Program-made: the position numbers and the translations under genes
NCBI GenBank assembly: GCA_002401225.1
Contig: NVSM01000013.1
Location: forward strand, 27,061 to 37,026
From: a bacterium
GTDB lineage: Bacteria; Planctomycetota; Phycisphaerae; Phycisphaerales; UBA1924
Direction: 5' to 3'
DNA length: 9,966 nt
Shown here: positions 6,633 through 9,966 of the stretch, piece after piece
How positions within the stretch are numbered: the stretch's first letter is position 1
Layout of the letters: the number at the start of each line of letters is the position of its first letter
Notes under the pieces: generated by a model
Told to the model about the DNA's origin: nothing
The model's database searches: none
The model's input: the letters and a program-made list of their open reading frames with translations, nothing else

Positions 6633-7481
6633 ATGCGTGTACTCGAACTCCCAGACCATGACCTCACCGCCCGGTGCGTGCTCGTCCCGACGATGGGTGC
6701 GTTGCATGGCGGGCATGTTTCTCTGATCGAGGCTGCCGCACGACGCGCCAAGATCGAAGGGGTACCCAGTGCCGTGTCCATCTTTGTGAATCCGAAGCAG
6801 TTTAACGAGCAGGCGGATTTTGATAAATATCCAAATCGAATGGCTGATGATCTGGCAATGTGCGAAGGGGCGGGCGTGGACATTGTGTTTAATCCGGCGG
6901 TCGAGATTGTGTATCCGCCAGACGAAGATGTGACATCAGGAATCATTATTCCAGACATCGCAACCAAGCCCGAACTTGAAGATCGCTATCGACCGGGGCA
7001 CTTTGAAGGCGTGTGTCAGGTGGTGTCGCGGTTGTTCGATTTGTGTGATCCGTCGGCTGCGGTGTTTGGTGAAAAAGATTGGCAGCAACTCGGGTGTATC
7101 CGTGCCATGAGCAAGCAGCAAGGCAGAGACCTGGCGATTATCCCGGCCCGAACCGTGCGTGAAGAATCTGGGTTGGCGATGAGTTCTCGAAATCTGAATC
7201 TGAGCAGTGATGCCCGCGAGCAAGCCATTGCGATCAGCCAAGCATTGTTCGCTGCTTCGAGTGTGCGAACACCGGAACTGGCGGAATCGTTGATGCAAGA
7301 AATGCTCGCAGCGGGCGGCATCGAGCCTGAATACGCGGTGATCCGAAGCTCCGAAACCCTTATGCCCATGGCGGATATGGGTTCGCCGACGCATGAGCCT
7401 TGCCGAGCGTTGATCGCGGCCAATGTCGGGGGCGTTCGGCTCATCGACAATGTCCCGTGGACCCCGATTGCATATGCTTAA
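6633..7481 (+). CDS. panC: Pantothenate synthetase (pantoate-beta-alanine ligase)
   Basis: Joins pantoate and beta-alanine with ATP through a pantoyl-adenylate, the last step of pantothenate synthesis, in the cytoplasm. 282 residues, the normal length (E. coli 283). Motifs in order: PTMGALHGGH (19-28, ATP-binding HxGH), VNPKQF (52-57), DFDKYP, RPGHFEGVCQVVSRLF (120-135, pantoate pocket), GEKDWQQL (146-153), REESGLAMSSRN (176-187) and RLIDN (269-273). Start ATG 6633 has GAAAGAG five bases upstream and matches the family N-terminus. The frame is open further left, but that sequence lies over the divergent gene and does not look like PanC. The leader shared with the divergent gene is only 58 bases (6575-6632), with no promoter I can defend. 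gcvT follows 36 bases later, probably in the same transcript. Identification is firm. Confidence 0.95.
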   Translation: MRVLELPDHDLTARCVLVPTMGALHGGHVSLIEAAARRAKIEGVPSAVSIFVNPKQFNEQADFDKYPNRMADDLAMCEGAGVDIVFNPAVEIVYPPDEDVTSGIIIPDIATKPELEDRYRPGHFEGVCQVVSRLFDLCDPSAAVFGEKDWQQLGCIRAMSKQQGRDLAIIPARTVREESGLAMSSRNLNLSSDAREQAIAISQALFAASSVRTPELAESLMQEMLAAGGIEPEYAVIRSSETLMPMADMGSPTHEPCRALIAANVGGVRLIDNVPWTPIAYA

Positions 7482-7503
7482 CCTGATCGATCTGTTCGTA
7501 CAC

Positions 7504-7509
7504 GAGAGG
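7504..7509 (+). promoter_or_regulatory. Shine-Dalgarno of gcvT
   Basis: GAGAGG lies 8 bases before ATG 7518 and supports that start. No riboswitch-like structure fits in the 36 bases between panC and gcvT. Confidence 0.6.
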
Positions 7510-7517
7510 TATTTCCT

Positions 7518-8663
7518 ATGACGACCCAAGCTGCCATCAAGCAATCCCCGCTGCATAAATATCACGAAGAGTACAACGCGCAGATGGTCGAGTACGCCGG
7601 GTGGGAGATGCCCATCAAGTACGCGACCTCGATCAAAGAAGAGCACATCCAGACCCGCACCAGCGGCAGCCTGTTCGATGTCTCGCACATGGGCCGCCTG
7701 TCATTCAAGGGCAAAGACGCTTCGCGATTGCTTGAGCATGTGTGCAGCCGAAAGATCGGTTCGATGGTGGAGGGGCAATGCCGATATTCATTGATCTGCA
7801 ACACCACCGGCGGGGTGCACGACGATGTCATCGTCAACCGCATGGGCGAGAGCGAGTTTCTTGTCGTCGTCAACGCCGCCAACCGCGAAAAGATCGTCGC
7901 CCATATGGAATCGGTGATCGCCGATCGTGGGTTCGATGTCAAGATGGAAGACCGCACGCTCAAGACTGCGATGATCGCGATGCAAGGGCCAAAGGTCATG
8001 GAGCTCATCGGCAAGATTTCTTCCGAGATCCCACAGCTCAAACGCTATCGCTTCTTAGTGAAGAACATGATGATCATGAAGATCATGGTTGCCCGCACCG
8101 GGTACACCGGCGAAGACGGTGTCGAGGTCATTCTCCCTGCATCAGCAATCGGTATGGCCATGAAGATGATGATGAAGGAACTCAACTCCGAGCAAGATCA
8201 GGAAGACATCAAGCCCTGTGGTTTGGGTGCCCGTGATACGCTTCGGCTCGAAGCAGGGATGCCTCTGTATGGGCATGAGCTCGGCGAAGATATCTGTGCC
8301 CTCTCGTGCGGCGTCGATTTCGTCATCTCACTTGATAAATCCGTCGAAAACCAGGGCGAAACATTCATCGGCCAAGATGCACTCATCGCCATCCGAGACA
8401 ACGGCGGCCCAGATGTCAAACTCGTCGGACTAGAGATCGATTCCAAACGCACTGCCCGCCAAGGCATGGCGATCATGGTCGATGGGAAAGCAGTGGGGAC
8501 GATTAGTTCTGGGTGTGCAAGCCCAACGCTCAATAAGTCGATCGCGATGGGCTTTGTGCCTCAAGCGAATACGGAGTTGGGTACAAAGGTGCAGATTGAT
8601 GCTGGCCGGGTACAGCTCGATGCAACTGTTGTTCAGATGCCGTTCTACAAGCGTCCCAAATAA
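7518..8663 (+). CDS. gcvT: Aminomethyltransferase (glycine cleavage system T protein)
   Basis: Takes the aminomethyl group from lipoyl-H protein, passes the methylene to THF to give 5,10-methylene-THF, and releases ammonia. 381 residues, slightly longer than E. coli GcvT. Family landmarks: HEEYNAQMVEYAGWEMPI, LFDVSHMGRL (52-61), the GGVHDDVIV block (98-106) with the catalytic Asp, VVVNAANR, AMQGPKVM, ARTGYTGEDGVEV (192-204), KPCGLGARDTLRLEAGMPLY (232-251), and the C-terminal barrel with VGTISSGCASPTLNKSIAMG. Two methionine-dense patches, MMIMKIM (184-190) and MAMKMMM (213-219), replace the more varied hydrophobic residues usual there. gcvH and gcvP are not in the window. It follows panC closely and is convergent with phoU. 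A related folate-binding GcvT-like protein is unlikely given the full motif set. Confidence 0.93.
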   Translation: MTTQAAIKQSPLHKYHEEYNAQMVEYAGWEMPIKYATSIKEEHIQTRTSGSLFDVSHMGRLSFKGKDASRLLEHVCSRKIGSMVEGQCRYSLICNTTGGVHDDVIVNRMGESEFLVVVNAANREKIVAHMESVIADRGFDVKMEDRTLKTAMIAMQGPKVMELIGKISSEIPQLKRYRFLVKNMMIMKIMVARTGYTGEDGVEVILPASAIGMAMKMMMKELNSEQDQEDIKPCGLGARDTLRLEAGMPLYGHELGEDICALSCGVDFVISLDKSVENQGETFIGQDALIAIRDNGGPDVKLVGLEIDSKRTARQGMAIMVDGKAVGTISSGCASPTLNKSIAMGFVPQANTELGTKVQIDAGRVQLDATVVQMPFYKRPK

Positions 8664-8673
8664 TCAGATTATT
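8659..8673. repeat. Palindrome joining the gcvT and phoU stop codons
   Basis: AATAATC-A-GATTATT, 7-bp perfect arms, contains the gcvT TAA (8661-8663) and, on the other strand, the phoU TAA (8671-8669). Only 5 bases lie between the two stops. It is AT-rich with a one-base loop and no T-tract beyond, so it is not a convincing intrinsic terminator. Transcripts probably end inside the opposing gene or by another mechanism. Confidence 0.45.
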
Positions 8674-9388
8674 CAGGCTTGTTGAGCTTGGGAAGGTCTT
8701 GCTCGACCCAGCCTGCCATCGTGTGGCGGACGATTGTGCCGGTGGCTTCATAGATCACCTGCTCGGCGATATTGGTGCAATGATCGCCCATCAGCACCGT
8801 CTGATTGATAATCGCGTGCAACTCAAACGCGGTATCTACACCCATGCGTCCATCTGCCACCCGGACTTCCGCATCGCGTGTGATCAACTCATGAAACGCC
8901 AGCGTGTTGCCTTCGCATGCGAGGACTTTTTTCGCTTTATCCGCATTGGTATCACGGAATGCTCGGACCGTATCGCGGAGCACGCCGACGATCGAGTTGG
9001 TCATCACGCGCGTGGTTTTGGGGAAGGGCGAAGTGCGATCACCAAGCGATATCACGAGTTGAGCAACCGCAGTCGTCGCATCGGCGATGCGTTCAAGTTC
9101 GTTATTGACCTTGACTGCTGTGAGCAGGCTTCGAATCTGTGAAGGATCAATCGGGCACGAATCTCGGATCGCCAAGGTCAGCAGATCGACTGCATCGCGT
9201 TCGATTTCGATATCCGCTTGGTCTACTTCGTCATCGCGAGCCATCAGGACTGTCGCAGCCTGGGCATCACGATCATAGATCGTGTTGAAGGTGAGTTCGG
9301 TCAGTTCGACCACCAGCTTGCCCTGATCGACAAGCCGATCGCGGATGTGGTTGAGTCGCTCTGTAAAGTGTTCAGGTGTGATCGCCAT
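8669..9388 (-). CDS. phoU: PhoU-family phosphate-signalling protein
   Basis: PhoU proteins are cytoplasmic helical-bundle regulators that link the Pst phosphate transporter to the PhoR/PhoB system and restrain phosphate uptake. 239 residues, the usual length, as two three-helix repeats. Repeat 1 has DDEVDQADIEIERDAVDLL (52-70) and the metal motif LERIAD (98-103: Glu99, Asp103). Repeat 2 has VLMGDHCTNIAEQVIYEATG (198-217), where the glutamate expected four residues before Asp202 is Val198. The family signature GDHxTNIAExVIY is otherwise intact, as is IVRH after it. No pst or pho genes adjoin, so it is an orphan in this window. Start ATG 9388 gives MAITPEHFTERL, the normal family lead, with a weak GGACGG about nine bases upstream. 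No Pho box is seen. It diverges from eno across 174 bases. Confidence 0.9.
   Translation of the reverse strand: MAITPEHFTERLNHIRDRLVDQGKLVVELTELTFNTIYDRDAQAATVLMARDDEVDQADIEIERDAVDLLTLAIRDSCPIDPSQIRSLLTAVKVNNELERIADATTAVAQLVISLGDRTSPFPKTTRVMTNSIVGVLRDTVRAFRDTNADKAKKVLACEGNTLAFHELITRDAEVRVADGRMGVDTAFELHAIINQTVLMGDHCTNIAEQVIYEATGTIVRHTMAGWVEQDLPKLNKPE

Positions 9389-9966
<578 letters not shown>

Noticed and set aside
6575..6967. Upstream extension of the minus-strand unknown gene by 131 codons
   Set aside because: It lies antisense to the conserved N-terminal half of panC, reads as low-complexity Ser/Thr/Arg-rich sequence, and the protein has a sensible start at 6574.
7482..7517. Glycine riboswitch before gcvT
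   Set aside because: Only 36 bases separate panC and gcvT, far too short for the aptamer, and no such motif is seen.
6936..7688. Open frame of 250 codons on the minus strand across panC and gcvT
   Set aside because: Arg/His-rich antisense shadow that spans two well-identified genes.

Overview
The window looks like ordinary core-genome DNA from a moderately GC (by eye a little over 50%) bacterium with a KDO-containing Gram-negative envelope. The protein sequences resemble Planctomycetota of the Phycisphaerae type: a divergent CTP synthase, a Fmt with the NLHASLLPRWRGAS motif, and an N-terminally basic TPR protein beginning AIFGKKNKK. This placement is an inference from recalled sequence style, not from a search. 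I see no tRNA, rRNA, CRISPR array, insertion sequence, phage gene or defence system.

Layout, left to right. (1) A minus-strand def-fmt pair, with fmt running off the left edge, for formylation of initiator Met-tRNA and removal of the formyl group. (2) Divergent from it, a plus-strand run of an uncharacterised TPR protein, kdsB 6 bases later, and pyrG about 70 bases after that. PyrG makes CTP and KdsB spends CTP activating KDO for lipopolysaccharide. (3) A minus-strand helical protein of unknown function, convergent with pyrG. The roughly 100 bases between them hold two inverted copies of the same terminator hairpin, one serving each strand. (4) Divergent from that gene, panC and gcvT on the plus strand. 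(5) A minus-strand phoU convergent with gcvT, with only 5 bases between the stop codons. (6) Divergent from phoU, the start of eno, which runs off the right edge.

How the genes work together. fmt uses 10-formyl-THF and gcvT makes 5,10-methylene-THF, which is also the one-carbon donor for pantoate, the substrate of panC. Folate one-carbon metabolism, CTP supply to the envelope and central glycolysis are therefore the themes, but this is housekeeping rather than one dedicated system. The layout alternates plus and minus operons with short junctions; no gene-free stretch exceeds 174 bases.

I did not find a new biological system. The observations most worth a second look are the twin inverted terminators at 5819-5922, the uninterrupted reading frame that joins kdsB to pyrG across a single stop codon, the divergent and extended PyrG, the two uncharacterised proteins, and a PhoU that has lost a glutamate from its second metal-binding motif.
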